Origin: Diphasiastrum complanatum
Taxonomy: Eukaryota > Streptophyta > Lycopodiopsida > Lycopodiales > Lycopodiaceae
Assembly (NCBI GenBank): GCA_029204225.1
Contig: CM055093.1
Coordinates: 22,613,145 to 22,677,144 of the forward strand
DNA length: 64,000 bases
Reading direction: 5' to 3'
Both the position numbers and the translations under genes were made by a program. The notes below the pieces were generated by a model, which was given only the letters and a program-made list of their open reading frames with translations, searched no databases and was not told where the DNA came from. Shown in pieces: positions 1 through 12,168 of this stretch (the stretch's first letter is position 1; every line of letters starts with the position of its first letter).

Positions 1-308
1 GTCACTGGAATCATTTCTTAAAATGTATTTGATTTGCTCTTACTCTACCAATGAGAAGTCATTTACTAAATTGTTTTTGCCTTCCAGTTTCAAGCCTTAC
101 TAATATTCAAGATTGTTTCCAACATTTTTTTGATTGTTTGATGTGTATTTTTCCCTCTCAACGGAGAATGTGGAATACACCAAAGGAAAAGGACGTGATC
201 CGGCCACATGAAAATAATCTTAATCATGATATCAACTTCATGTTGTGTTTGAAATACAGTGTGACCCAAAACCTATACGTAAAGACATGAAATAAAAGAG
301 GAGATGGT

Positions 309-912
309 ATGATCAGGAGAAATGACAAACTTCTCATTCCAGCTTGTGAGGAGCTGCGTAAGAAGATTGTCCATTTATGTCATGATAGCCCTAGTGCAGG
401 TCATCCTGGTGTGGATAAGACCTATGAGTTGATCTTACGTAACTTCTGGTGGCCTAAGCTTAAAAGAGATGTTGACCATTACGTGACGCACTGTTTGAAG
501 TGCCAAGTCACTAAAGCTGAAAGGATTAAACCTCGTGGAGTTTTACACCCACTACCTGTGTCAAAAGGAAGATGGGAGAGTATCTCCAATGGATTTTGTC
601 ACCAACTTGCCTCGCACATAGTTGCAGCATGATTCTATCTTGGTCGTAGTTGACAGACTCATGAAAATGGCTCATTTTATTCCAACGCATAAAAAGATTG
701 ATGCGGCTGGAGTAGCTAATTTGTTTATCGAGCATGTGTTCAGACTTCATGGATTACCGTATCCATAGTGTCTGACAGGGATACTCGATTCACTGGAAAC
801 TTTTGGACTGCAGTTATGGCCAAACTTGAAGTCCAATTGAGAATGAGCAGTACGGAGCATCCTGAAACGGATGGCCAAACTGAGAGAGTCAACCAGACCT
901 TAGAAATTTTAA
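309..912 (+). pseudogene. Ty3/gypsy integrase remnant
   Basis: Decayed 3' part of a Ty3/gypsy pol. The first 107 codons (309-632) encode the integrase zinc-binding domain: a His region (HLCHDSPSAGH) followed by the pair HCLKCQ. A frameshift near 590 then breaks the frame. The catalytic core continues in other frames with the three expected acidic landmarks: an Asp in VVVDR (about 645), an Asp in SDRDTRF (about 770) and a Glu in ERVNQTLE (about 885). No reverse transcriptase, LTR or chromodomain is visible on either side, so this is an isolated fragment. Similarity to the plant gypsy integrase family is clear; the exact lineage is not. Confidence 0.88.
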
Positions 913-1074
913 GGAGTGTGAAGATTATTAAAACATTATCTTCCTATCTCGAGTTTGGGGCCATGTCCATGGTGATTTTCACTAAATTTCATGTTGTACA
1001 TAAAAGGAGTGTGAATTGAGCAATATCCTTCTAGTGTAGCTCGGATTTGAGTTAGATAGGTTCTATTTTGATGA

Positions 1075-1151
1075 CATGCAGTAGTTTAGATAACATGCAA
1101 AGTCATATTGTATGCATGCAAGCCACATGCAATCAGTGCATGCAACATGCA
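1075..1151. repeat. Cluster of six CATGCA motifs
   Basis: CATGCA occurs at 1075, 1094, 1115, 1126, 1139 and 1146, two of them inside TGCATGCA palindromes. The block lies just beyond the broken 3' end of the copia element at 1178-4806. CATGCA is the core of the plant RY element, but no gene is present here that it would plainly serve. Confidence 0.5.
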
Positions 1152-1177
1152 AAGTAGTTTCAGTGATCTACACATGT

Positions 1178-3319
1178 CTAGGCAGTTTTATGAGGTAACA
1201 TGCTTGAGCTTGCATATCCAAGCATGATCCCTCTTGTGGAAGATGGATCCTCCTTGGTTCTTGTTTCCAATGGCACATGCACATAACATATACACCCAAA
1301 AACTTTCAAGTGATTAAGATTGGGTTTCTTTCCATACAACATCTCATAAGGAGTTTTGCCTTCAATTGCTTTGCAAGACACCCTATTCATCAAGTAGTTT
1401 GCACATACAAGAGACTCACCCCAAAAGGATTTGGGCAAACAAGCATCTCATCTTAAAGCCTTAGAACATTCACATAATGTTCTATTCCTTATTTCAGCAA
1501 CTCCATTTTGTTGAGGAGTGTAAGGACAAGAAGTCTCTTTCTTGATCCCTTCCTCTTTACAAAAGGCCTTGAACTCATTGGACATGAATTCTCCACCATT
1601 GTCACTTCTAAGAATCTTGATGCTATGATTATGATGCTTTTCCACAAACAACTTGAACTTTACAAAAGTATCAAATACTTGAGACTTGAAGGAAAGTAAG
1701 AACACCCAACAATATCTTGAGTAGTCATCAATGAAGGTTAAAAACATGGATGAACCTCCATTAGATTTGGTGCTAGCAATGTGCACATCCGAGTGTATGA
1801 GTTCAAGAGGATGAGATGACTTTGTGATGGAGTTAGGAAACACCTTCTTATGTGCCTTGGATAAGGCACAAGCTTCACAAACCTTGTCTTCCTTCCCAAT
1901 AGACCTTGGTAGGCCTAAAGCATACTCCTCCTTGATCATAGCCTCCATGGAACCCGAGTTGACATGTCCAAGTCTTTTGTGCCATAAAGTAAAGGTAGAT
2001 ATCTTGCTCTTCTCGGCCAACATGACAACATTAGTATCCACAAATGCATCCAGCTTATAAAGTTTGCCAAGTCTAGTGCCCTTAGCCACTATCTTACCCT
2101 TCTTCTTGATGAAACATTCATTTGAAGCAAAGTCAACATTGAAACCATTGTCTACCATTTGTCCAACACTTAGTAGATTCTTTGTTATTGTAGGAATGTA
2201 CAAAACACCTTCTATGTTGATCTTTTTGGAAGATCCTAAGCAAAGGGGAATGCTACCAACTCCTTCAATCTTACAAGCTTCATCATTTGCTGTATAGATA
2301 GACTTTATAGGTCCATCATAAGATGAGAGAGAAGAGAAAAACTCCCTTTTACTAGTCATGTGTGAACTAGCACCCGAGTCAATCCACCAAGGATCTTCTC
2401 CTTTGAAGCTTGTTGAAGAAAATATGGACATCATGAGAGAGTCCTCATGTGAACTCTCCTCCTCCTCCTCTTTGCTCATGTTGGCTTGGCTTTGATCTTG
2501 CTTTCTCTTGAAGCATTCTGAGGCATAATGCCCCATCTTGCTACAATAGTAGCACTTCACCTTTGATTTGTCCTTCTTGACTTTGGTGGTTGATGGAGAT
2601 GCCTTTGGGGGTCCTTCTTGATCCTCAAGCTTTGTAGACTTCTTGAATGTTGATCCTTTGCCTTTGGACTTGCCTTTGCCTTTGGTGAAGAGAGCTTGGT
2701 CATCTCCACCTTGGATGGAAAGCCTATCCATCCTCTCTTGCATTTGGCTCCTTCTTGATTCCTCGGCCATGAGTGTGCCTTGGAGTTCTTCAAGTATGGG
2801 TAGCTTACCCATAATTGCATATCCCTGAACCAAATTGTCAAATTCAAAGCTTAGTCCATTCAATATGAGTTGAACAAGCTCTTCATCCTTGATAGGGTCA
2901 CCTATAAAGGCTAGCTCTTTGTTCAATTCCTTTACTCTTAGGACAAAAGTATGTGCACTCTCTCCTTTCTTTTGATAGCTTCTATAGATTTGATTCTTCA
3001 AAGCTAACATTCTAGTTTGGTTCTTGGATTCATAGACCTTTTGCAAAGTCTCCCAAGCATCTTGAGCTGAAGTGCAATCTCCTACCTCTCTTAAGAGTTC
3101 ATTTGCAACATTCATTTTTATGCAATGTAGTGCAACATTGCACCTCTTGATGTATTTGGCTTTTTCTTGAGGATGAATAGGTTCACCCTCCTTAACATTT
3201 ACAATTTCCATCAGATCTTGCATGATCATGATAGATTCCATTCTAACTTTCCATATGGAATAGTTAGTTTTGTTGAGCCTTTCATTAGTATCCAAAAGAT
3301 ATGCATTTATAGATGCCAT
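1178..3319 (-). pseudogene. Copia Gag-protease-integrase polyprotein, truncated, one in-frame stop
   Basis: Starts with ATG at 3317-3319 and is open for 623 codons to a TGA at 1448-1450. The same frame then continues for another 86 codons to about 1178, so one stop is the main lesion before the truncation. Domains in order: UBN2-type Gag (about 1-200), Lys/Gly-rich linker, a canonical CX2CX4HX4C knuckle (CYYCSKMGHYASEC, residues 256-269), protease with DSGA (314-317), GAG-pre-integrase with LWHKRLGH, and integrase with Asp in FIDDYS, Asp in LRSDNGGEF and Glu after PQQNGVAE. After the stop comes the conserved integrase tail (KTPYEMLYGKKP). RT and RNase H are absent. The Gag reads intact, so it could still be expressed; the polyprotein cannot support autonomous movement. 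Confidence 0.93.
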
Positions 3320-4118
3320 CTAGTCTCCTAATCAAGGACTTGACACAAATGAAGGTTACTTCTATTGATTTGATTGAAGGTCTACCTTATCCCACTTCTT
3401 AGGGACCTGAAAAGATTAGTAATAGACTTCCTATAAAGATCTAAGAATGATCTCTAACAAAATCAAATCATAGAATACTAGAAACAATGCACTTGCTTGA
3501 TTGAAGTAGACAATACTAGTAGAATTGCCCCTCTTTCTATAAAGAACATTAAAGCTTCCAAATGATCTGATCAAGAGTGAATTTCAGCAACCTAATATAC
3601 TTCCAAAATCACTTGTAAAAGATCTAAATGGAACTTAATGAGGATGCAACACAATCTACTATCCAATCACAAGCAAAAAATGATCAAAATTGATGAAAAA
3701 TTGATCTAATTTGGTGCATAAGTCAAGCAATGGTTGGACTGAACCTAAATCACTTTAGGAGGTGCCTACTACACCTTAGAACAGCCTTGAAGAGTCCCCA
3801 AAACTCTGATCTTCCCTCTCCTTGAATGCTAGAAAGCCTCCTCTATGAAATCACCTCCAAAACTCGCTTAGAAATCAATGCTTGGAGCAAGCAAAACTTG
3901 CTATCTTGGTAATGTGAATTGAATTCAACTTTGCCTCTAGTTTTAGACACCTAAACACCTGCAAATGAAGTCACACAACACCAATCTCCAATGTATTTGA
4001 CTCACTTTGAGTTCTAGAATCAATACTAGATGCTAAGATCCAATCTACACAAGATTTAGATCAAAAATTGTGATCAAATTGAATGAAAACCAAGGATTTA
4101 GCTCATTTCAGCCTTTAG

Positions 4119-4130
4119 GCTCTGATACCA
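4119..4130 (-). other. Primer-binding site for tRNA-Met
   Basis: On the minus strand this reads TGGTATCAGAGC, the standard plant copia site complementary to the initiator tRNA-Met 3' end. It directly abuts the LTR at 4131. Confidence 0.9.
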
Positions 4131-4806
4131 TGTAAAAATTACAGCAAATAAGGATCCTAAAACACTTGAAATGATGAGGGAAACAATAGATTATGATTTC
4201 ATAAGATTAGCACAAGTTGAACCATCAAAATCCATCAAAAATCTATGCTTGAACCTCACTAAATGGCCCAAATCCTTGAAGAAGGCTTCACACGTGTGAA
4301 AGTACGGCCTCCCACAGTCTGAGTACTGTACACCAGACCTACATTCAATCCTATAATCATTAGTAATCACTCAAACAATTATGAACATAGAGAGCAATTG
4401 CACCATTATGAGAAAAAAAACATGAAATTGCTTGATTAATTTTGGTGAGATATCATCACCTATATATACATGATCCATCATGGTTTTGGGCAGGTATGAG
4501 TAGCCCTAAACCTATCCCTAATGTTAATTTTGGTGGATCTTTCATCCCTACCAAGTTAGGGTTGGAATCTTGGAGATCCCTCAACAATGCAAAAAATACC
4601 AAAAATAGCTCCTATTTTTTCTCCCTTGTATCTAAGCATAATTTGGACTCATTCCAAAGGTTCTAACACTTAGGTCTACTTGAGAACATCCTTATGAATG
4701 GAATCCTATGCTATTTGGCACGTGTGACGAGCCACATCATGACCATCTAACTATTTACAATTCATATGACCAAAACTAGTCAAGCTAGAATTGTGAATTT
4801 TTAACA
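4131..4806 (-). repeat. Copia 5' LTR (676 bp)
   Basis: Bounded by TGTAAAAATT at 4131 and AATTTTTAACA ending at 4806, near-perfect inverted ends of the TG...CA type. The inner border sits against the primer-binding site. A 14-bp palindrome TTCACACGTGTGAA lies at 4287-4300, followed by GTACGGCC. The 3' partner LTR is not in the window, so the target duplication cannot be checked. Confidence 0.8.
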
Positions 4807-5568
4807 CACAATTCATGCTATATACACAATCCAATAAAGTTGACAACATTAAGTTTTAGTTGCTTCACTATAGCATAAGAGGGTTGGCAAATCCCCACAT
4901 ATTTGTGACCACCCGGTTATAATTCATGGTGTGCCTAATTTTGTGTGTGTGTGTGTGTGTGTGTGGCATTTTCTTTATGAGCTAGAAAATGTCCACTTTA
5001 AGGCATATTGTGGCAATTATTGTAATCCTTACCGGGCAGAATGGCCAGTGCCCAGCTCCTTCCATAATACTTAATGGAAAGAAAGATAAATGCAATGATG
5101 TGAGGAAAAAAAAAGTAACAAGAGGAGAGAGAAATGTCGTTGAGAGGCTAAGGTTTTTTAGGACATCACAATTATGAAGAATAAGATTATTTATATGAGA
5201 AAATGAAAGCTCAAGATTTCGAAGGCATCAAAATAGCCAACGATGTTGCCAAAACATAATCAGGGTTAAATATTGCAGTGGATTATCCCAAACAAGAATT
5301 TACATCTTCCAATCATGTAAGATTTGAGATGGCATCTTCCAATCATGTAAGGTTTACGATGACATGACATATCAAGGCACACACAGAATTTAAATGACCA
5401 TCAAAATGTGGTTGATGGTTTATTCAACTCGAGTTGCATAAATGTACAATATGCTGTAACAATTTCCTTGAGCTGGCAAATAAATTTCAGCAGTAGGAGC
5501 TCACACACCTATATTGTGAGCAGAATGAAAGAGAACTGGAAATTAACTGAATCCATCCATAATTAAAC
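4807..5568. other. Gene-free spacer with a (TG)n microsatellite
   Basis: AT-rich DNA with a TG dinucleotide run at 4942-4965. A short tandem duplication near 5309-5350 has two copies of a unit around CATCTTCCAATCATGTAAG. The part next to 5569 probably holds the 3' UTR of the transporter gene. I see no coding evidence. Confidence 0.6.
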
Positions 5569-8548
5569 TCAATAGACAGGGCAACCGTCAACTGTAATAT
5601 TATGAGCAGTGGGGCAGCTTGACAAGGGACAATTATCCACATTGGATCCCCACCAACTAATGCTCTTGTTCTCTAATCCTAAGCAGAAGTAAAGCAGTAC
5701 TCCCATGAACGCTACACCAGCATCTAATCCAGCAGATAGAACGTAGTTGTAGCGCTGCCACCATCCCCTGTGATATTTGAAGACGTAGTAATTGAAGATA
5801 GTACCGACGACTATCCAAGATGAGTAGTTCACAGGAGTTGCAGGAGGCATGTTTGCTGTGGACCCCAGTAGAACTGGCATATTGATATGAGAGATCCACT
5901 TCGCCCTCGGGAAAGCTTTGGCGAAGAGCCATATAATGATCGGCCCAGCAAAACCCAATAAGAAGAACCAATTCAGTTGCTGGTATTGTCCCAATTTGCC
6001 AAAAACTCTCTTTGGACCCACTAGACCCCAGATGACGGAGGCATCAAAAAACACCCGATCACTAGGGCACGTCCAAGGACTGTTTGGCGGAAGGAGCGCT
6101 GCATTGCATATGTTACTTATGCCAGTGAGTAGCCACCATGCAACGACTAGGTTAATAAACCCCGCAACACAGGTGCCAATAACCTGTAACGTGAATGATA
6201 ATTGATAAGGTGCTGAAGCATCAAAATACATTTCTTATAGTGCATAATTAAGTTATTCAGCAATGAAACCAGACTTATCAGGCGACAAATAAATGTAAGA
6301 AGTGCTAGCATATATATTCCAAAGAGTCCGAACGTACCTGCACTATGAACATGGAGCGCGGAGGGATCTTCATGTAGTGGCCAAGCTTAAAATCTTGCAA
6401 GAACGCGATGGCTTGGCTCATGCTTATGTAACCATAGGTTTTGAAGCAAACATTTGCGATTGGTTTTCCTGGTTGCAAGTAACCCATCATGTACTCTGTG
6501 ATAATGTTCAAGCCTGGTGTCTGCAGCCAAGACATCCATTCAAAGATCAGAGGATGGCATATTTATTGTATTTGATTTTCCAGAGATCTGAATTGCAATA
6601 TGACTTGACACGGGTATAACAAGGGGAATCCAATGAAACGAGAAACTATTTATGTTCATTATGTACAAAAAAAAATATATAAACAGAGTAAATTATTGAC
6701 GAGCATCTTCACATACCACCTCAAAAACCTAACAACAATACTATTATCCATGTAGAGAATGTTATCTACTTCCAGCCTCTATTTTATCAGATCTAGAGGT
6801 TTCCAAGTCCACTGTTTCTTGCCCTTGAAGTTGATCAGTTTTGATGAATTTTATATGTTAAACCAACAAATTTTTAATACATAGAAGACAGTACGTTCTG
6901 TTGCATGCCTTTTAACTGTAGTTCATGCATGATCAGCTAAAAATAAACTTTTACTAGACCCTATAACTAGACAGAAAAAATAGTGAATGCTCCAAAAAAT
7001 ATAGACAAGCGAGCATGTGTGCTAGGTGGTTATTACTTGGTTTGTTGTTGCAGTAATAACACCAATAGGCAACGTGAAGGCAGATGCAAGGGCACACGCG
7101 AGTAATACACCCCACCATGGTAATTGAAGCTGGTGCTTCCACCCTTCGACAGTTGCAATAGTTACCGCGATAGTTGCAACCGTAAGAGCCAGAAACCACC
7201 ATTGAGGGATATCGGCATACATTTTCATTAATCTGGTATGGACATCAGGTTTCTCCTTCAGCGAGGCTTTGCTTCGTTGCCATATTTCTCTGTAAAACAC
7301 GAGTAGTTTTAATAGTTTTCCCCTAAGACTGGCGGGTTTTTGTAGGACTATAGCAAATAGACATACAAATGACACAGAATTTTCAATTATACGGTTTCTG
7401 AGGAACTCACTTTCCATAGAAAAAAGCCACGTGTGAAACTGTGGAGGCAACAGCAGAAAACCCAAACCCATATGTGATTGCGAAAAATGTACTTAAATGT
7501 AGTGGACCAGCTTGTTCATATTTTGGCAAATCAAGTTCAAAGTTGCTGTTCACCACGGCGGTGATATCGTAAGGTTGTCCATCCCCTGTAAAGAGATGAC
7601 TCGAGAAAATAGGGAATGTCTTTGCATTATATATGTTACCCCAGTATGTGGCTGGTGTGACAATGTAAAGCACCACAACATAACCAATAGCTACATTCAC
7701 GATCGCAAAAAACGGTGCGACAAGCGGACTTAAAAGAAAAGCAGAAGTTGTTGCCCAATCGAAGGCTATTGCTCCAAGCCCCAGACCACTTAAGCCTGAT
7801 CCCAACTGCTGAGCTGTCACAGAGTTTGGCCAAGCCCAGCAAATCCATGACATCGAAGTCAACATAAAGAATAAGTAACCTGGTAGCACGTAGTACGAGA
7901 AGCTGACGATCATTACTATAGAGAAGAACTGTATTCGACTAAGGCCCTTCTTTTTCTCCTCTTCGTGAAGAGTTCTGTAGAGATCAAGATCTTGCATTGG
8001 TGTCAAATAGCGGCAGATAGACACTTTTGTACTTCCTTCCTTTACTACATATTCTCCACTGCTATGCTAAGTTCTCAATCACATCCAAAAATCAGCATCC
8101 ATCTTTAAAGTTTAAGGCTCTTTAAGCTAGTTCTTAGAAAGTTTCGAATTTTTGAATGATCAGGTTTCAACTAAATTCCACCACATATTCATGTCTATCA
8201 TTTTTTATCAAAGAAAGGTATGAATCATAGCTGAATATCACTTAAATAGCTAGACTAAGTCTTTTTGCTACCATCGGTATATGACTTATCTATAGGATAC
8301 CAGTAGCTTGCTTAATTTTGAAGGAGATTCAAAAGGAACATATTTGTACCTGAACAGTGACACCTGAACTAAGTTACCAGGCCACCACATATGCGGAGGA
8401 TCTACAAGGTACTTACGAAGAAGTCCAGCCCAACCATAACCCAAAACCTGTTCAAGTCACAAACTTCAGATATTCAATCAGACACGACCATCACAAAGCC
8501 TTAGAGCGAATGACACATAATGAATGAATGATCTAATCAATAAAATTA

Positions 8549-8608
<60 letters not shown>

Positions 8609-8695
8609 ACACACACACGCAGACACACCAGGCTATATTTCAGAGAATTTCTAGCTTTTCACAAGTTGTTAGGACACATTTGAAAAGATACATTT

Positions 8696-8737
<42 letters not shown>

Positions 8738-11263
8738 ATCTTTTCAGTTTTCGCCAAAGCACTCCCAACACATTTCCTTTGTATTTCTAGCACCTCTTAA
8801 ATGGCACAATTATGTTTGTTTAATTTGAATAGATTTCATAAAATGAACCTTACAAATGTGTAATGTGTGTTTATTATAAATAAAAAAGCAACAATGTATT
8901 TTACATATTAGTAATGCTTGTTTATTATAAATAATAAGCCCATATTTTTTTTTCAAATTCAACAATTTTCTAGCATTGCTTTACTTTGGTTTGGGGCTTT
9001 TTCTTATTCGTAACAACCTACTGGTATTTTCTTATTTTCTTAGTGTATTTCAAGGAAGCCTTAAATGGCATCGAGGAAGCCTTAAATGGCACAATATTAC
9101 ACCTCAAATTATCATAATTCCAAGAATTCATGGAACAAAGGTATTATTAATATATTTAGATAGTCACAAAAGCACATTACAACATGTAAATACTCTTATT
9201 ATTTTTGAAAAGTCATGATAATGTAATCATCTCTATTTAAAAAAAAATGGACGGAAACTTAAATCTTAAACTTACTATTTTTAGAATGCCACAGGCAATC
9301 TAAAAAAAAAAAACCAGTAGGTTATCATGGAAGAAGAAGGCCTTCCCCTATACTTTCAATTTCTAGAACCCGGCTAGCCCCAAGTTGTTATAAAGGAAAA
9401 CCTTTGGAAACCATATTAAGAATAGTTTTCCAATAAATAGCACATTATGTCTATTGATGTACTTCAATTCACCACACAAATGGCATACAAGATTAAAAAA
9501 AAAAAAATTGGTTTTTATTAGGAGGAGGCACAAGGTTGAGGGCCTTTTTCCTCACAATGTCCTTGTCCATGATAACCACAAATCGGGAAGGATGAGTCGA
9601 GACCTTGGACCATTCTAACACGTAAGATATTATTTTTGAAAAGTGTGCAAAGTCATAAATTGATAAAGCTTCAGTGCTCACAGAAAACCGACAAAATCCT
9701 ACGACCAATTGACTTGTTTTAAATTATCAATAGATCTTGAAACAAGCAGGAAGCCAAAAGTCTAAAAATCAGCTAAAAATGTGAGTAGCAGTAAATTAAC
9801 CTCCTTGATGCAAAAGTAATAGGAAATTTTTTAGAATACTTTGACTTATTTCATTAAAAAAATTACATTTTATATTGTATTTCATAAAGTAGATATACAT
9901 GCTACAATAAGTAGCATTAATTTTTGGATTTTTTTCCGACAAACTTAGCTTAAAGTAGTGCAAATGTTGAGGGTTGTAAACTATTTTGAATTTGTGCTAA
10001 ATTTCAAATAGCAGAGAATTGATTTCTTAAAAGAATTTCAATAAACAATTTGCAAGTGCATTTTTGAACTTAAATGAAAAAGAGGACAGCTTTGAAAGTT
10101 GAAGGAACTTGGAGGTTGGAAAAGAAAAAGCCATACTGAACTAAGAAACTCCAGGAGACCAACAGACTTGCCAAAAAAAAGAGCCTGAGCACTGTAAAGC
10201 TTACAAAGTAAAATCGTGAAACATGTCCAGGTAAAACATATATCCTTGAAAGGACGAACATGGAGGAGCAACACTTAAGCATAGCTACTTGTTACTTAAT
10301 GCAGAATCATCATTTCTGCCCATGTGGTAATAAAGTACCGGCTACACTAAATGTTCTTGATTGGATCGCGAAACAGCATGAAGTTTATGAATAGCATTTC
10401 GAATATTCCAGAAGCAAGTCTATTATTTAATTTAGATTCCACATAGAAGGCAAATCTGGTAGCAGAATTTACTACTATCATTCTTCTTAATTGCATCTCA
10501 TATTATTTTTATGCTTATGTCCATTTACGAAGTAAGCATAATCGATAAGACTAATTGGACATTGCTGAAAATGGCAATCACAACAAAAGATGTATCGTAC
10601 CTGAGTTGTAAGAATCACGATCAACGCTGCAATGAAATCTATTTTTCTATGGTAGAAGGCCTTTATTATGTCGACAATGCCAACAGCATACGCTCCTCCA
10701 TTCCCGAACCCAGCTCCAGCATTCGCGAATATTGTTATCAAAACATGCTCTTTGATGTTGAATGGTCCAGGATTTAAGGAAAAAGTAGAACTAGTGAATG
10801 GCATACGAACACTTTTATTTGGTAGGTACTTGGCCATGAACCTGCCTAAGGGTAGCGAGACAATCTGTACAGTGATAGGGGTGATGATCAGTGGTGCTGT
10901 TCTATAAGAAAAGAACTGGTTTAAGAAGGAAAGCATCATACAGGATAGAAGTCCCAACGTCCACATGCGAAACGTCAATACAGGCAAAGTAGGATCATCT
11001 GTAGTTGGCACAGTAAGGGCCACTTGCTCTACAGGAGATTGATCATCCGCATCTTCTTCGTCATCAAACTTCTCCATCTTAGATAATTGCTTCGTAGTGG
11101 TCTCCAACTCGTTTGCATTTTCCGATGATGTTTTGAGACCTTTCTCTTCATTCAGAGTACTCCCATGCTCTTCACTATCTTCATTTCCAACAACCCGGGC
11201 TGCTGGGGCATCAGAGTTAGCTTCTTCGCTATGATCAGCTTTTGTCTGACCTGTAGTTTCCAT
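5569..11263 (-). CDS. Oligopeptide transporter (OPT family, PT clade), six exons
   Basis: Proton-coupled multi-pass membrane transporter; family members move small peptides, glutathione or metal chelates. Exons, minus strand: 11263-10601, 8447-8350, 7974-7411, 7289-7037, 6520-6338, 6183-5569. Every junction has GT-AG borders and the phases match, giving 791 residues with a TGA stop. The family signature [16 protein letters not shown] (79-94) precedes the first membrane segments. The PT-clade motifs NPG (164-166) and KIPPR (577-581) are both present, and the C-terminal half has the expected WGLVGPKR and MPPATPVN stretches. The N-terminal 75 residues are acidic and probably cytosolic. Intron 1 is about 2.15 kb and full of microsatellites; the others are short. 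The ATG at 11261-11263 lies one base from a (CT)25 tract. All exons are open, so this looks functional. Substrate and paralog number cannot be assigned from sequence alone. Confidence 0.95.
8554..8727. repeat. Paired (CT)n and (GA)n tracts in intron 1 of the OPT gene
   Basis: A CT run of about 54 bp (8554-8607) followed by AC repeats, then 90 bp later a GA run of about 28 bp (8700-8727) again followed by AC repeats. The two tracts are complementary within one intron and could pair in the pre-mRNA. Confidence 0.9.

Positions 11264-11264
<1 letters not shown>

Positions 11265-11315
<51 letters not shown>
11265..11315. repeat. (CT)25 tract abutting the OPT start codon
   Basis: Read in the sense direction of the gene this is a 51-bp GA repeat ending one base before the ATG. 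It therefore forms the end of the 5' leader. Plant 5' UTRs are often rich in such repeats; direct contact with the start codon is less usual. Confidence 0.85.
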
Positions 11316-11316
<1 letters not shown>

Positions 11317-11971
11317 ACTAAGTTGCAATTACTTCAGCACAAATACGACGTAGTTACAACTCTTGCTACTATGAATCATTTTACGTACTGGCCTTTCCCT
11401 TCGATCTACGACTGCATCTATATCATCTCAATTAAAATATCTACAAATGTCGGACTGCAATCGGCTCTACATACTTGTAAATTTCTCTCTTGATCTAATC
11501 CTTCCTTGCTGCTGCTACCTGAGACTGAAGCTGCTTGATTTCAAAACAAAAATTTGAAATCTTTGAAATTGGAGTAATTGCTCGTACTGAGCTTCCTCTC
11601 CAACTTCCCTGGCTCCCAACTGCTGAGCTGAGAACATTTGTGCTCTCCCTCTCCTGCGCTTTTAAAAGATCGCTGGATCCCTCGAAGACTAGTCGAAGTG
11701 CGACTCCCCGGAATCTAGATCCCCTTCTCAATCATAGAATCTTCTGTCTTTGTCCCCTTCTCAAAAGTGGGGCAACATGCTACACCTGGTCGCTATCTTT
11801 GAACAGCCGCCGAGTGACGTCATTGCCTGCTGTTGTAGATACTAGATTCCAATCTCAGTTTGTGCTAGAAAACAAAAAACAGGCCTTTTTTCGGGAATGG
11901 AGACCGCTCATCCTAAATTCATCTCTCAATTTGTCTCAAATCTTTTAGTAGTGGGCACTAGGTAGTGGGTA

Positions 11972-12168
11972 AGAGCTCTTCCCCATGAGATTTCAATCCC
12001 GATCCGGTTTTCTATTCCCCATTAGAAGTGGACTTAGAGGGTGGGAAGAAGGGGCCCTTTGAAGCCGCTACTGAGAAGAAAAAGTTTTTGAGCTTTTTAC
12101 GAGGACATAAACTCATGATGGATGGAGTGAATAACTAGTTGTTTCGTGTGTCCATGGGGAAGAGCTCT
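11972..12168. repeat. Inverted repeat with 16-bp perfect arms
   Basis: AGAGCTCTTCCCCATG at 11972-11987 and its exact complement at 12153-12168, separated by 165 bp. The left arm is followed by GAGATTTCAATCCC, loosely like a tRNA B box. It may be a SINE or MITE relic; no target duplication was found. Confidence 0.5.

Larger units (their letters stand above)
1178..4806 (-). mobile_element. Ty1/copia element, 5' half (LTR, PBS, gag to integrase)
   Basis: Minus-strand copia element. It has a 5' LTR (4131-4806), a tRNA-Met primer-binding site (4119-4130), a leader of about 800 bp without a gene (3320-4118) and a gag-pol frame (3319 to 1178). Reverse transcriptase, RNase H and the 3' LTR are missing. 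The pol frame ends abruptly near 1178, so the 3' half was lost by deletion or replaced by the DNA that holds the CATGCA cluster. Confidence 0.9.

Noticed and set aside
11495-11948. Frames of 137 (plus) and 78 (minus) codons upstream of the OPT gene
   Set aside because: No domain, biased composition, and they overlap each other on opposite strands. They fit chance frames in promoter or leader DNA.
11972-12010. A tRNA-derived SINE
   Set aside because: TAGTGGGTAAG and GATTTCAATCCC only loosely resemble A and B boxes, and no tail or target duplication was found.
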